In this document: in pieces, positions 46,142-55,267 of the stretch | Layout: every line of letters starts with the position of its first letter | How positions within the stretch are numbered: position 1 is the first letter of the stretch | Source: Saprospiraceae bacterium | GTDB taxonomy: Bacteria > Bacteroidota > Bacteroidia > Chitinophagales > Saprospiraceae | Length of the DNA: 64,000 nt | Direction: 5' to 3' | Assembly: GCA_020627705.1 (NCBI GenBank) | Contig: JAHDGJ010000005.1 | Span: forward strand, 1-64,000 | Made by a program: the position numbers and the translations under genes | The notes under the pieces: model-generated | What the model was told of the DNA's origin: nothing | Database searches by the model: none | The model's input: the letters and a program-made list of their open reading frames with translations, nothing else

Positions 46142-48640
46142 TTACAACCGGATGATTTTCTCTACCAAGATTAAATCTAAAGCTTCGTTAAGGCTCCTTA
46201 AATAGTATACCCCTGAAGGCAATCCTAGGAGTGGTATGTCAAAATGGTTGGATTCGCCGACCATAGCATTCCAAATTTTTTGACCTCTTTGATCAAACAA
46301 TTGAAGCTCTGTGTTTTGTTCAAAACAGCTAACCTTGAGATAATCGAAACATGGATTAGGGTAAACTTCCAAACGCAACAAATCTTTGTCCTCTTGGTTC
46401 TCTAACACTTCCTTATGATCACTCCAAAACGAAGCCCAAGGTCTCGCCTGCTTGATGATGAGTTGATTACTAGCAGTGATTTTATATTCTATTTCCATTG
46501 CAAAACCTTCAAAGTCCGTGAGGCCATATAATGCGCCAAATTCTTCATTAATGATGGTCAAATAACTCCGCATTTGTTCCAAATGAGCAGCATCCATGAT
46601 TAAGGTCTCCGACGGCACCAAATTAGAATATCTAATAACCACATAATCATCTTCCGTTACTTGTACTTGATCCAACAAGATTTCTTCGGGTATGGATAGA
46701 CTCTCTGGGTTCGTAACCAGATCCTCACCCAATTGGGTATTTAAATAATAAGTCTCTTCTGTTTGATAAATCGGATCCAAACTTACTGCCACGCCGTTTG
46801 CCTTTTCATCACTATAGTTGGTGTGACACAATACACCCATGGACGCGACAAAGTGATTAATGCGGTAAAAGGCCCTTTCTTCAAAGGCTCTAAAATTCCA
46901 CATACTTGCATAGACTTGTTTGATTGATTTGGATATGTGTCCTTCTTCCGGATGTTGTGTTTTGGATGTGTATAATCCTGCGCCACTAAAACCGGGCAAA
47001 TCTTCATTATTGGTACTTGACCGACATCGCACTGAGGTGCCAACCGGAAATTGATCGTGCATGTTTTGTAAAGATTGCATCATCCAACTTGGCATATCGG
47101 CTTGTTCGATTTCATTTCTAAAAGCCTTCAAACGCGCTATCCTAATTTCGATATTGTTTACAAAATCTTCATCGGCAAGCATTTCTTCGAGCTCCTCAAA
47201 GAACCCATTATGATGCATAAATTCTCGATAAAAGTAAAACGGCACACCAAATCCATCAGGGATGGTGTTTTCAGGAAAACCAAACCCTCTCATGGTAGCA
47301 ACATTCGCACATTTGGCTCCAAAAGCATCTGACATATCAAATCGAATGTCATCTAAGGGCAAAATCTTTTTAAAACCTAGATTTAATAAGGGATCATAAA
47401 TCTTAGTTGGCCTTAAATTTTCAAACCAATCATTGAGCTCTTCAATACTTGCTTCTCTAATAAAGTATTGATCTTGTTCTACCTTATAGTAAACAGGTTT
47501 GTCAATTAATGCCAGAATTAAGTCATCCTCCAAAGGAGTTTGGATAAAAGCATTGGGGACGTTGTCCTGTATGGCTCTCAGATTTACATGGGACAAAGGA
47601 GTTTGAATGAACGAAGTAATTATTCCAGCTACACGAGGCAAATTATTTGGAACGGATTCATACAAAACCACATCTCTTGCGCTCGGTGTCTCTTCCAAGT
47701 TCATTTGACGTAAATAACCGAAACCTTCTGAAAGATTAAGCGCGAGGTATTCGATGTCGGCATATAAATCATCTTCAAACAATACTGGAACACGCGAATC
47801 TTGATATAATGCCTCCTCTTGAAAATATGTTTCTTCACTGAACTCAGTCAGAAAATAAGAGAGATTATTTTTCAAAAAAGGCATATTGGCCGCCAATAAT
47901 TCGTGCGTCCGTTGAACGTCGTCAAATTGCTTCGGAAGGCCTAAGGAATAAACAAAACTAAATACACCCAAGGTACCATTGGATGATACAGTGGCAGGAT
48001 TATAAATGATTTCGCCTTTCACCAAATCACTCGAATTTTCTAAGCCGACTGCATTTAAAAAATCAGAGTGGACAAAATGCGTTACACTATTTACAAAATA
48101 AATTTTGGGATTTTCGGTATCAAAATCTTCAATCAAAAACTTAACGTATTCTTGATCATTTAGAAATTGTGCCCAAGGCACTTCTACTCCAGAAATTGAT
48201 AATTCTTTGAATCCCGTCAACGAATTGATGGCCACAGCACCATCAACTAACTCCACGGGACTTGCAAAATTTAAAGGAGATTGTGTGGGTACATTCCCAA
48301 ATTCGGTTAAGTCATCAACCCCGTCATTATCATAATCTGAAGGAGAAACTTTTAGAAACTCTAGTACTTGATAGTGCTCTTGTGGATAGGCCGCTAAGGG
48401 CTCTGTAATAGTTAAACTTGCGTTTAGACCGAGCGTCATCGAGCTTGCAATTGTAAAAGGAGCTGAGACATCATTTCTTACTTCAAGAATATAATAATGG
48501 TCTTCATTGGCATTTATTTCCAGTTGGACCTGACCATTGGCATTGACCGAATAGTTTTCTACTTCTGCCGTTTGTGCAAACGATGCTAACGAGCAGAAAA
48601 CTAAAAAACATAGCGAAACTATTTTACTGAAAAAATGCAT
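46142..48640 (-). CDS. T9SS-secreted dikinase-like protein (GWD-type His + ATP-binding domains), copy 1
   Basis: 832 aa paralogue of the next gene downstream, with the same layout from end to end: signal peptide, TSP3-like [13 protein letters not shown] near 102-114, phosphohistidine [10 protein letters not shown] with His351, ATP-binding core [18 protein letters not shown] and IIKQARPW. It ends in a T9SS sorting domain ([12 protein letters not shown] ... [11 protein letters not shown]). Close similarity and adjacent positions show a tandem duplication. No TIM-barrel PEP-binding domain follows, so it is not a pyruvate dikinase. ATP source outside the cell is a problem to explain. Confidence 0.85.
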   Translation of the reverse strand: MHFFSKIVSLCFLVFCSLASFAQTAEVENYSVNANGQVQLEINANEDHYYILEVRNDVSAPFTIASSMTLGLNASLTITEPLAAYPQEHYQVLEFLKVSPSDYDNDGVDDLTEFGNVPTQSPLNFASPVELVDGAVAINSLTGFKELSISGVEVPWAQFLNDQEYVKFLIEDFDTENPKIYFVNSVTHFVHSDFLNAVGLENSSDLVKGEIIYNPATVSSNGTLGVFSFVYSLGLPKQFDDVQRTHELLAANMPFLKNNLSYFLTEFSEETYFQEEALYQDSRVPVLFEDDLYADIEYLALNLSEGFGYLRQMNLEETPSARDVVLYESVPNNLPRVAGIITSFIQTPLSHVNLRAIQDNVPNAFIQTPLEDDLILALIDKPVYYKVEQDQYFIREASIEELNDWFENLRPTKIYDPLLNLGFKKILPLDDIRFDMSDAFGAKCANVATMRGFGFPENTIPDGFGVPFYFYREFMHHNGFFEELEEMLADEDFVNNIEIRIARLKAFRNEIEQADMPSWMMQSLQNMHDQFPVGTSVRCRSSTNNEDLPGFSGAGLYTSKTQHPEEGHISKSIKQVYASMWNFRAFEERAFYRINHFVASMGVLCHTNYSDEKANGVAVSLDPIYQTEETYYLNTQLGEDLVTNPESLSIPEEILLDQVQVTEDDYVVIRYSNLVPSETLIMDAAHLEQMRSYLTIINEEFGALYGLTDFEGFAMEIEYKITASNQLIIKQARPWASFWSDHKEVLENQEDKDLLRLEVYPNPCFDYLKVSCFEQNTELQLFDQRGQKIWNAMVGESNHFDIPLLGLPSGVYYLRSLNEALDLILVEKIIRL

Positions 48641-48736
48641 AGAGGCTTATGATAAGTTTAAGGTACAATCATTCACCTATTCAAAACAAGTCTGAATACG
48701 ACATTGAGCACATTAACAGCACAATTACATGAAGGC

Positions 48737-49390
48737 CTATACATTCATTTCGGGAACTTCGTCTGGCACAACCAAAGTACCTGCTGTGGCATTTTGAATC
48801 TCTTCTATAGTAACCCCTGGAGCACGCTCCAACAAATGAAAGGCACCATCCTTGATTTCTAATACTGCCAAATTGGTTACAATTTTCTTTACACAATGTA
48901 CTCCAGTCAATGGCAACGAACATTGTTCTAACAACTTGGATTCCCCTCTCTTGTTAGTATGCATCATAGCAACAATAATGTTTTCGGCAGATGCCACCAG
49001 ATCCATGGCACCGCCCATACCTTTGACCATCCTACCAGGAATTTTCCAGTTGGCGATATCTCCATTTTGCGCAACCTCCATGGCACCTAAAACAGTCAGC
49101 TGTATGTGTTGTCCTCTAATCATTGCAAAGCTTGTTGCACTATCGAAGTACACCGCTCCTGGCATGGCAGTAATGGTTTGCTTACCAGCATTTATTAAAT
49201 CTGCATCCTCTTCTCCCTCAAAAGGGAAAGGCCCCATGCCTAAAATTCCATTCTCGGATTGAAATTCAACGTTGATTCCCTCTGGTATATGATTGGCAAT
49301 AAGCGTTGGGATACCTATTCCAAGATTAACATACCATCCGTCTTGTAGTTCTTGAGCAATTCTTTGTGCTATTTGGTCTTTGCTTAACAT
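48737..49390 (-). CDS. scoB: 3-oxoacid CoA-transferase subunit B
   Basis: 217 aa beta subunit of succinyl-CoA:3-ketoacid (or acetate) CoA-transferase. It has VNLGIGIPTL, the catalytic Glu in QSENGILGMGPFP, and GGAMDLVASAENIIVAMMH. Acts in ketone-body/acetoacetate use. It follows the A-subunit gene by 51 bp on the same strand. Confidence 0.94.
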   Translation of the reverse strand: MLSKDQIAQRIAQELQDGWYVNLGIGIPTLIANHIPEGINVEFQSENGILGMGPFPFEGEEDADLINAGKQTITAMPGAVYFDSATSFAMIRGQHIQLTVLGAMEVAQNGDIANWKIPGRMVKGMGGAMDLVASAENIIVAMMHTNKRGESKLLEQCSLPLTGVHCVKKIVTNLAVLEIKDGAFHLLERAPGVTIEEIQNATAGTLVVPDEVPEMNV

Positions 49391-49441
49391 CGCTTTGTTT
49401 GAGTTAACTCTAAAAAGTAAAAAATACGAAAGAATCCTTCA

Positions 49442-50146
49442 TTATTGTCTTGATCGCGTAGTTACCCGCTCTATACGCTTTTGGTAATTACTCCCTTCAA
49501 AAATGCGTTGAACAAAAACCCCAGGGGTATGGATCTGGTTGGGGTCAAGGGCACCTGCTGGGACCAATTCTTCAACTTCGGCTACCGTAATCCTTCCAGC
49601 CATGGCCATCATTGGATTGAAATTTTTGGCTGTTGCTTTATAAATTAAATTACCTGCTGTGTCTCCTTTCCAAGCTTTAACAAAAGCAAAATCTGCCGTC
49701 AATGCAGATTCTAAAACATGAGGTTTTCCATCAAATTCTCGGACTTCTTTTCCCTCGGCTACCTCTGTACCAAAACCTGCTGGCGTAAAAAAGGCAGGAA
49801 TTCCTGCTCCTCCAGCGCGACATCGTTCTGCTAAGGATCCCTGAGGAATTAAATCTACAATCAATTCACCCGAAAGCATTTGTCGTTCGAATTCATCGTT
49901 TTCTCCCACATATGAGGAGATCATTTTTTTTATTTGTTTTTTTTGAAGCAAAAGGCCCAAACCAAAATCATCCACACCTGCATTATTGCTAATACAGGTA
50001 AGTCCTTTGATTCCCCTTCTAACCAATTCGGCAATCGCATTTTCGGGAATGCCACACAAACCAAAACCACCAACCATAAAGGTCATGTTGTCTTGGACTC
50101 CTTCCAAAGCCGACTTGACATCTGCTACTTGTTTATTTAAAGCCAT
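49442..50146 (-). CDS. scoA: 3-oxoacid CoA-transferase subunit A
   Basis: 234 aa alpha subunit with the family signature [16 protein letters not shown] and the segments [35 protein letters not shown] and [13 protein letters not shown]. Pairs with the subunit B gene downstream. A perfect -7 element precedes it. Confidence 0.95.
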   Translation of the reverse strand: MALNKQVADVKSALEGVQDNMTFMVGGFGLCGIPENAIAELVRRGIKGLTCISNNAGVDDFGLGLLLQKKQIKKMISSYVGENDEFERQMLSGELIVDLIPQGSLAERCRAGGAGIPAFFTPAGFGTEVAEGKEVREFDGKPHVLESALTADFAFVKAWKGDTAGNLIYKATAKNFNPMMAMAGRITVAEVEELVPAGALDPNQIHTPGVFVQRIFEGSNYQKRIERVTTRSRQ

Positions 50147-50165
50147 TTCTTTTGCAGTTTGTATT

Positions 50166-50173
50166 CAAAAATA
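50166..50173 (-). promoter_or_regulatory. Putative -7 promoter element of scoAB
   Basis: Reads TATTTTTG on the minus strand (exact TAnnTTTG), expected start near 50159, leader about 13 nt before the scoA ATG. Confidence 0.5.
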
Positions 50174-50207
50174 CATACTATGTACCGAACTTAAGTACCG
50201 CTTTATC

Positions 50208-52529
50208 TTAGCTTTTGATGAATTTTACAACTCCCTCTGAAGTCTTTATCCAATAAACCCCAGCATTAAATGCTTCAACATTTAAAATGGTAAAATTTCG
50301 AAAGGTCCCTTTAGTTAATAATTGCCCTATGGCATTGTGCAACTCAAAATCTATTTTTTTGTCTGCGTCACTTTTTATATACAACAAAGATGATGTAGGA
50401 TTTGGGTAAATAGTCATACCCAAGGGCAAAGTTTCTTCAACGTGACTAGTCTCTTCATTGTTAAATCCAAAGGTTGGAACTTTGGCAATAAATTCACCTA
50501 CGCCATTCGGAATTCTCGCGAAACCATCGTCGGAATTTTGTGCTCCATATAAAACCTGATCAGAAATATTACCAGCGACATCCATTAAGTAGATCTCCTC
50601 TCCCTCTGCGGACAATTTGAATCCGGCATGATACTGCCCTTGTTCTTGTTGACCATCTGCCCAAATGATGAAGTACTCATCTGGCCCTATAACTGTCCCC
50701 TGAGGCAATGCCCATTTAAAAGCATCTTCTACATTATCCGTCAAATGATATCCCGAGATATCAATCGCAGACGAAGAAGTGTTATAAAGCTCAATCCAAT
50801 CGTCGTATTCATCAAATTCATCTTGAACCCAAGTTTTATTTGATGCCATAATTTCGTTTATCCTTACTTCTCCTTGGACAAAATTGCCTGCATTTACCCG
50901 ATAATAAAAAAGATCATGCTCGGCGCCCTTGGGCAGAAACGAAACGGTAGATGTAGCATCATCGGCTATGGCTTCAAAATAATACCGGACCCATGTATTC
51001 GCTGGTTGACCTGGAATTTGAGCTTCGAACGTCAGATCTCCATCAAGATCTTCCATTTCGACTTTTTGCATTTTACCCATTATACCAGTACCATAATAAA
51101 GGACAACTTTATCAACTCCGAGTTGTGCTTGTTCCAAAATTTCGACTTCAACAAGAACATCCTCTTGTTGATCAGGGGGAAGGTTAAGGCCATTGTTGCT
51201 GGTATAAAACTTTTGTCCAAATTCAAGATCAGCTTTGTTTATTTCTCCATGATTAATATAGTCTTGCCTACGTTGTTCGACGAAATCCTTCACATCTTCA
51301 ATTCCATTTAAAAATTCGGAATACGTAAACAAGGCTTTAGGATCATTTTGAACACGTTCGTCCAACAAGGCTGCAAAAGCATCTATTGAAGCATGCATAT
51401 CTTCCGTATCGAAAAAATCTTCGAGCACTACCCTTAAGTGAGCCAAGTATCTCTGGCGAATTTCCATGACATTCATCCATTTTTCCATCAAAGGAAAATC
51501 ACTATCAAATGATCTAAAAAAAGGACCAAAATCATTGATAGGATTTAAGATCGAATTCCCGTCTGATTCCATGGGCAACAAGCGTTGACTATACGCGTCC
51601 CAATACACGTAATAATCCATACCTCCCTTGTAAACATAGCTGTCGTCATCACAATACAATATCTCTTGTATCAAAAACCACAGTGCTCGGTCCACATCAA
51701 CATAATTAGTTAGGGAATCAAAATAATTATCATCCAATGGAAGATTATTTATTGCTTCACACGCCAGGATCAAATCTGCCCACGGATCCTCTTGTTTTGA
51801 TTTCTTAAGTGTATAATCTTCATTATAATCTAAGGAATCAGGACCGTTATAGTTTAGCGTAGAACGGCCCGCTCCAAAAATATTACCCATTGGAGGAGGC
51901 GGAGCGGTAAACAAATTTGGTTGAATGGCCCTCCACCTTGTACCATCGTTGTTGGAAAACCATTCTTTGATATACTCCCCTTCTATTTGTTGAACATTGG
52001 AATAAGGTCCCCAATATTCTCCGTTGACATATAGATCAATCAACGCGGCTTTTAGTGCTGGAACAAATGGTCTACATCGATCATAATATAAGAGCTCATG
52101 CATACTTGTAGGATCTTCAAACCCTCCATTTAGATTTAGATTGTCATAGCCCAAAAGATCCTGATCAATGTATGTATCTATATCAACGCTAAAAGATTTT
52201 TTTTCGGAATCATTGGCAAAGTCAGAAGTAAGACCTTTGATCCCGACGACCACACTATCCAAAATCAATTCGTCGTTATAAATTAATTTACCAATCAATT
52301 CTTGGCCTTCAGTAAATGGCCCTCCTGCACCATTAAGTAATTCAAACCAATTTGATTCGGGAAATTCTAACTCTATTTTTTGAACTAACTTCGGATCATA
52401 AAGCCCTTCTACATTCTTTTTCCCAAAAGACATCACGCCATTTTCTAAAACCATCTCGCTCGGCAATCCTTGACTGTTTATGTCAATCGCCGCGAAAATC
52501 AAAAAACAAAGTAAAATTCTATGCTTCAT
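50208..52529 (-). CDS. Secreted CotH-kinase-like protein with lamin-tail and T9SS domains
   Basis: 773 aa. Signal peptide (to about residue 19), a CotH kinase-like domain (~60-430) with RPFVPALKAALIDLYVNGEYWGPY and SYVYKGGMDYYVYWDAYSQRLLPMESDG, a beta domain (~460-545), a lamin-tail domain (~550-680: VRINEIMASNKTW, DDWIELYNTSSSAIDISGYHLTD, in parts), and a T9SS sorting domain (IYPNPTSSLLYI ... FNAGVYWI). In spore formers CotH phosphorylates coat proteins; the usual WDxD metal motif reads MESDG here, so kinase activity is uncertain. Divergent from the DoxX gene. Confidence 0.84.
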   Translation of the reverse strand: MKHRILLCFLIFAAIDINSQGLPSEMVLENGVMSFGKKNVEGLYDPKLVQKIELEFPESNWFELLNGAGGPFTEGQELIGKLIYNDELILDSVVVGIKGLTSDFANDSEKKSFSVDIDTYIDQDLLGYDNLNLNGGFEDPTSMHELLYYDRCRPFVPALKAALIDLYVNGEYWGPYSNVQQIEGEYIKEWFSNNDGTRWRAIQPNLFTAPPPPMGNIFGAGRSTLNYNGPDSLDYNEDYTLKKSKQEDPWADLILACEAINNLPLDDNYFDSLTNYVDVDRALWFLIQEILYCDDDSYVYKGGMDYYVYWDAYSQRLLPMESDGNSILNPINDFGPFFRSFDSDFPLMEKWMNVMEIRQRYLAHLRVVLEDFFDTEDMHASIDAFAALLDERVQNDPKALFTYSEFLNGIEDVKDFVEQRRQDYINHGEINKADLEFGQKFYTSNNGLNLPPDQQEDVLVEVEILEQAQLGVDKVVLYYGTGIMGKMQKVEMEDLDGDLTFEAQIPGQPANTWVRYYFEAIADDATSTVSFLPKGAEHDLFYYRVNAGNFVQGEVRINEIMASNKTWVQDEFDEYDDWIELYNTSSSAIDISGYHLTDNVEDAFKWALPQGTVIGPDEYFIIWADGQQEQGQYHAGFKLSAEGEEIYLMDVAGNISDQVLYGAQNSDDGFARIPNGVGEFIAKVPTFGFNNEETSHVEETLPLGMTIYPNPTSSLLYIKSDADKKIDFELHNAIGQLLTKGTFRNFTILNVEAFNAGVYWIKTSEGVVKFIKS

Positions 52530-52596
52530 TATTCAAATTTGGAATTTGCTGATTTGTACCCCACACTGTATATTACGCAGAAATATAACTAAAGGT

Positions 52597-52980
52597 ATGT
52601 TAAATCAAGACTTAGGAAAATTGATCCTGCGTATAATTGGCGGCGGATTTATGCTCACTCATGGAATTCCGAAACTTATGAAACTCATAAACGGAGATTT
52701 GGGATTTGCTGATCCATTAGGAATTGGCATGACACCAAGTTTGATATTAACTGTATTTGCAGAGTTTTTGTGTGCGTTGTTAATTTTGGTAGGATTCAAA
52801 TCCAAATGGGCTACTATTCCGTTGATGATTACCATGTTGGTTGCAGCATTTGTAGTTCACGGGAGCGATCCTTGGAATAAAAAAGAGCTTGCTTTACTCT
52901 ATTTCGCCGTTTATTTGGCCATTTATACCTTTGGCAGCGGAAAATATTCCTTGGACAATATTTTAAACAAAAGAAGCTAA
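52597..52980 (+). CDS. DoxX family membrane protein
   Basis: 127 aa, four hydrophobic segments, with the DoxX pattern ILRIIGGGFMLTHGIPKLMK, LCALLILVGFKSKWATIPLM and SDPWNKKELALLYFAVYLAIY, in parts. ATG 52597 is chosen; the 39 codons upstream in frame lie in the promoter region of the divergent CotH gene. Function in Bacteroidota is unproved; relatives act in redox/quinone processes. Confidence 0.85.
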   Translation: MLNQDLGKLILRIIGGGFMLTHGIPKLMKLINGDLGFADPLGIGMTPSLILTVFAEFLCALLILVGFKSKWATIPLMITMLVAAFVVHGSDPWNKKELALLYFAVYLAIYTFGSGKYSLDNILNKRS

Positions 52981-52984
52981 GTGC

Positions 52985-52992
52985 TACTTTTG
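52985..52992 (+). promoter_or_regulatory. Putative -7 promoter element of the Cys-rich lipoprotein gene
   Basis: TACTTTTG, exact TAnnTTTG, expected start near 52999 and leader of about 13 nt before ATG 53012. Confidence 0.55.
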
Positions 52993-53011
52993 TATTGAGA
53001 AAAAAATTAAT

Positions 53012-53605
53012 ATGAAATATTTAACTTATGCAATGCTTTTGGCATTTCTAGGTGCTATGGTGTCTTGTGGCAGCAAACCAGATAGACCAGAGAGTGTTTT
53101 AAATGAAACACAAAAGGCATATGACGGGGCTGATTTAAACAATACAGCTGCGACTACTCCGCCTGCTGCAACGGCAGAACCCGCTCAAAACGCTGCAGGT
53201 GTTTGGCACTATACCTGTCCAAATGGTTGTGCGGGAGGTGCTGGCTCTGCGGTACCTTGCGGAACGTGTGGTACAACCCTAGCACACAACGCAGCTTATC
53301 ACCAAGGAGGAGCTGGACAACCAAACATAAAAACGACGACAACAAGTCCTGGCCCAGGTGGAGTTCAACCAGGCAACACCATAACCTTTGACCCGAGTAA
53401 CCCAGGGGCTTCGGCAAATGCTGCGATAAATACTGGAACGACCACAATCAATCCAACAGCAAACAAACAACCAGAACCAGCGCAAAATGCTGCAGGTGTT
53501 TGGCACTATGTCTGCGGAAATGGATGTGAAGGTGGCGCAGGTGCTGCTGGACCATGTCCTAAATGCGGAGGAACATTGGCCCATAATTCAGATTATCACA
53601 AATAG
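53012..53605 (+). CDS. Lipoprotein with two Cys-rich zinc-ribbon-like repeats
   Basis: 197 aa. Lipobox VSCG (Cys19). Two near-identical ~42-residue units at 56-97 and 155-196 each contain AQNAAGVWHY, CxxxC (69/73; 168/172), CxxC (83/86; 182/185), LAHN and a final YH. The spacing suggests a metal-binding knuckle, with the WHY/HN/YH residues as possible extra ligands or aromatic contacts. They are separated by a ~58-residue Pro/Thr/Gly/Asn linker. Function not known to me. Confidence 0.75.
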   Translation: MKYLTYAMLLAFLGAMVSCGSKPDRPESVLNETQKAYDGADLNNTAATTPPAATAEPAQNAAGVWHYTCPNGCAGGAGSAVPCGTCGTTLAHNAAYHQGGAGQPNIKTTTTSPGPGGVQPGNTITFDPSNPGASANAAINTGTTTINPTANKQPEPAQNAAGVWHYVCGNGCEGGAGAAGPCPKCGGTLAHNSDYHK

Positions 53606-53625
53606 ATAACACTCAATGATAAAAT

Positions 53626-53660
53626 AAAAGGGACGACATGATTATGTTGTCCCTTTTTTT
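53626..53660 (+). terminator. Intrinsic terminator of the Cys-rich lipoprotein gene
   Basis: 14-bp stem AAAAGGGACGACAT/ATGTTGTCCCTTTT (one G-T pair), short loop GATT, then a T run. Well formed. Confidence 0.88.
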
Positions 53661-53764
53661 TGCTTTTCTAAACGCATGCTAATTAGTATCAGACGAATAA
53701 TAGTTTTACCAATTTTTGAAACGGGTCATGGCATAGTTTGCGCCCATAACACAAAACCAATACT

Positions 53765-54253
53765 ATGTCTCTTCTTCAAAAGTATATTTCCTTTAGAGAA
53801 ACATATCTCCCCTTAGCTGTCGAAAAAATCAAGAAGCTCTATATGGATCTATTTCATCCCAATCGCAAACCTTGGAATGAAACCACAGAAAGTTTAAGCA
53901 GATATAAAGCGGGTACTTTAGGTAATCGACTCTATCTATTTTTGAAAAATGGCAACATTGATTTAGAACCAAAATACGAATCGCATGATGTCTTCCATGT
54001 GCTCTCGGGATACGGTTTAGGATTAAACAATGAAGCGCGACTGTTTTTCTTTTTGTTTGGCAATGGCAAAAAAACAGTTTCTATAATCGGATCAATGCTC
54101 GTAGCCATTGTATTCATGCCGGACCAGTGGTCTCAATTTTATAAAGACTACAAACGAGGCCAAACATATCATCCTATCAAAAATCTGGATTTCGAAAATA
54201 TTTTAGATCATGATTTCACAGCGCTCTATGAAAACCTAAGAAAGCAATCCTAA
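53765..54253 (+). CDS. COQ4-like protein
   Basis: 162 aa, unmodified N-terminus, mostly helical. It has the COQ4 zinc motif HDxxH-x11-E: His74, Asp75, His78 and Glu90 (SHDVFHVLSGYGLGLNNE). In eukaryotes COQ4 takes part in coenzyme Q head-group processing; Bacteroidota normally use menaquinone, so the role here is unknown and should not be transferred. Followed by a convergent T9SS gene 18 bp away. Confidence 0.75.
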   Translation: MSLLQKYISFRETYLPLAVEKIKKLYMDLFHPNRKPWNETTESLSRYKAGTLGNRLYLFLKNGNIDLEPKYESHDVFHVLSGYGLGLNNEARLFFFLFGNGKKTVSIIGSMLVAIVFMPDQWSQFYKDYKRGQTYHPIKNLDFENILDHDFTALYENLRKQS

Positions 54254-54271
54254 CTATGCCACCATTGCGCT

Positions 54272-55132
54272 TTATCTCAATACACTAAAAGGGACTGCCC
54301 TAATCTTATCACCTTGGATAACTTGCAACAAGTAACTACCTTGCTGCAAATCTCCAACCTTTATTTGTTTCTGATCCTTTGTTAAAAAACTTGGATCAAC
54401 ACTTCGAATTTTCCTACCCTTTAGATCTAAGATTTGAATAGCATGTATATCGTAAAAATGATCAAACTCAATATTCAAAATTGACGAAGCAGGATTGGGA
54501 AAAACATTAAAGGATACTTCGATACTGCTGGATGTTGATGATGCCTCGTTTAAGGCACCAAAGACATCATCGAAATAAATTATCTCATCGACATTGCGCT
54601 CTCTAAAGTCTGGGAAGATGACCAGTTGATCATAGGTCAGTCCAATATGATCAGAAAAGTCAAACTCCAGTTGCTCCCATTCATTGATTTTAGTGTTGCT
54701 TACTTTGATCTCCCCTAAAGACCAATTATCAGCACGAACAAGTTTTATTCCGACATCACTGATGACAGACTTCCAAACCAATATTCTGATTATAGCATTT
54801 TGTTGGTTAATGGTAAAGGTCCCTATATCTTCTCCATGCTTTGTTTCAATTCCAGCGAAAGGGGCGCCATTTGCCAATGCCACAAACATCGCAACACTGT
54901 CCGATGTATTAAAATATGTTGAATCTGGGTTGGAAGTAATTTCTAGTTTCGGATTAGAACCATTTTCAAAAGTCCTCCAAGACCAATCCGCTCCATATCC
55001 ATTTTCCTCAAAGTCTACGGGAATGTTTTGAGCTTGCAAATAATGGATCGAAAAAATTAGAAGAATAGAACATATAGCTTTTAATATTGCTTTCTTGCAA
55101 CTCCTAAAAATAAATTCTTGTGTGACTTTCAT
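54272..55132 (-). CDS. T9SS-secreted carbohydrate-binding-like protein
   Basis: 286 aa. A signal-like hydrophobic segment (AICSILLIFSIHYLQAQ), a beta-sandwich region (VDFEENGYGADWSWRTFENGS ... YFDDVFGA, in parts) resembling family-4/9-type carbohydrate-binding modules, then a T9SS sorting domain (VFPNPASSILNIEF ... LQQGSYLLQVIQG). ATG 55132 is chosen; an in-frame ATG at 55150 is also possible. Its probable promoter overlaps the hisL leader of the divergent operon. Confidence 0.72.
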   Translation of the reverse strand: MKVTQEFIFRSCKKAILKAICSILLIFSIHYLQAQNIPVDFEENGYGADWSWRTFENGSNPKLEITSNPDSTYFNTSDSVAMFVALANGAPFAGIETKHGEDIGTFTINQQNAIIRILVWKSVISDVGIKLVRADNWSLGEIKVSNTKINEWEQLEFDFSDHIGLTYDQLVIFPDFRERNVDEIIYFDDVFGALNEASSTSSSIEVSFNVFPNPASSILNIEFDHFYDIHAIQILDLKGRKIRSVDPSFLTKDQKQIKVGDLQQGSYLLQVIQGDKIRAVPFSVLR

Positions 55133-55167
55133 CTTTAATAATAAATACATAATTTCGGAATTCTATT

Positions 55168-55230
55168 ATGAAGTATACAAAATTACATCATCATCATTTT
55201 CATACTGGCTGTCAGGCGAGCAGGAAATGA
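55168..55230 (+). CDS. hisL: HisL-like histidine-operon leader peptide
   Basis: ATG 55168 to TGA 55230 encodes 20 aa with five histidines in six codons (HHHHFH, all CAT, 55186-55203). It lies 98 bp upstream of hisG and just before a terminator; this is the layout of a ribosome-attenuation leader. The His codons act as the sensor: a scarcity of charged tRNA-His would stall the ribosome there. It is too short for ordinary gene calling. Start is the only ATG that fits. Promoter is not certain: TAATTTCG at 55150-55157 is a one-mismatch -7 element. Confidence 0.8.
   Translation: MKYTKLHHHHFHTGCQASRK
55178..55185 (-). promoter_or_regulatory. Putative -7 promoter element of the divergent T9SS gene, inside hisL
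   Basis: Reads TAATTTTG on the minus strand, an exact TAnnTTTG match, within codons 4-6 of hisL. Expected transcription start near 55171, leader about 39 nt before ATG 55132. If real, the divergent promoters overlap. Confidence 0.45.
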
Positions 55231-55267
55231 TATATGTATAAGTAAATATATTTTGAAACCCGTCTGA
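55212..55267 (+). promoter_or_regulatory. Anti-terminator pairing of the his attenuator
   Basis: TCAGGCG (55212-55218), inside hisL just after the His codons, can pair with CGTCTGA (55261-55267), the loop-side part of the terminator left arm (7 bp with one G-U). A ribosome stalled on the His codons leaves this free and blocks the terminator. A ribosome that reaches the stop at 55228-55230 would cover 55212-55218 and let the terminator form. Confidence 0.65.

Noticed and set aside
53154-53584. Antisense ORFs across the Cys-rich lipoprotein
   Set aside because: Shadows caused by the repeated, G/C-rich sense sequence.
55247-55255. TATATTTTG as a promoter inside the his leader
   Set aside because: Spacing is TAn3TTTG, not TAn2TTTG, and a start there would fall inside the terminator stem and bypass hisL.
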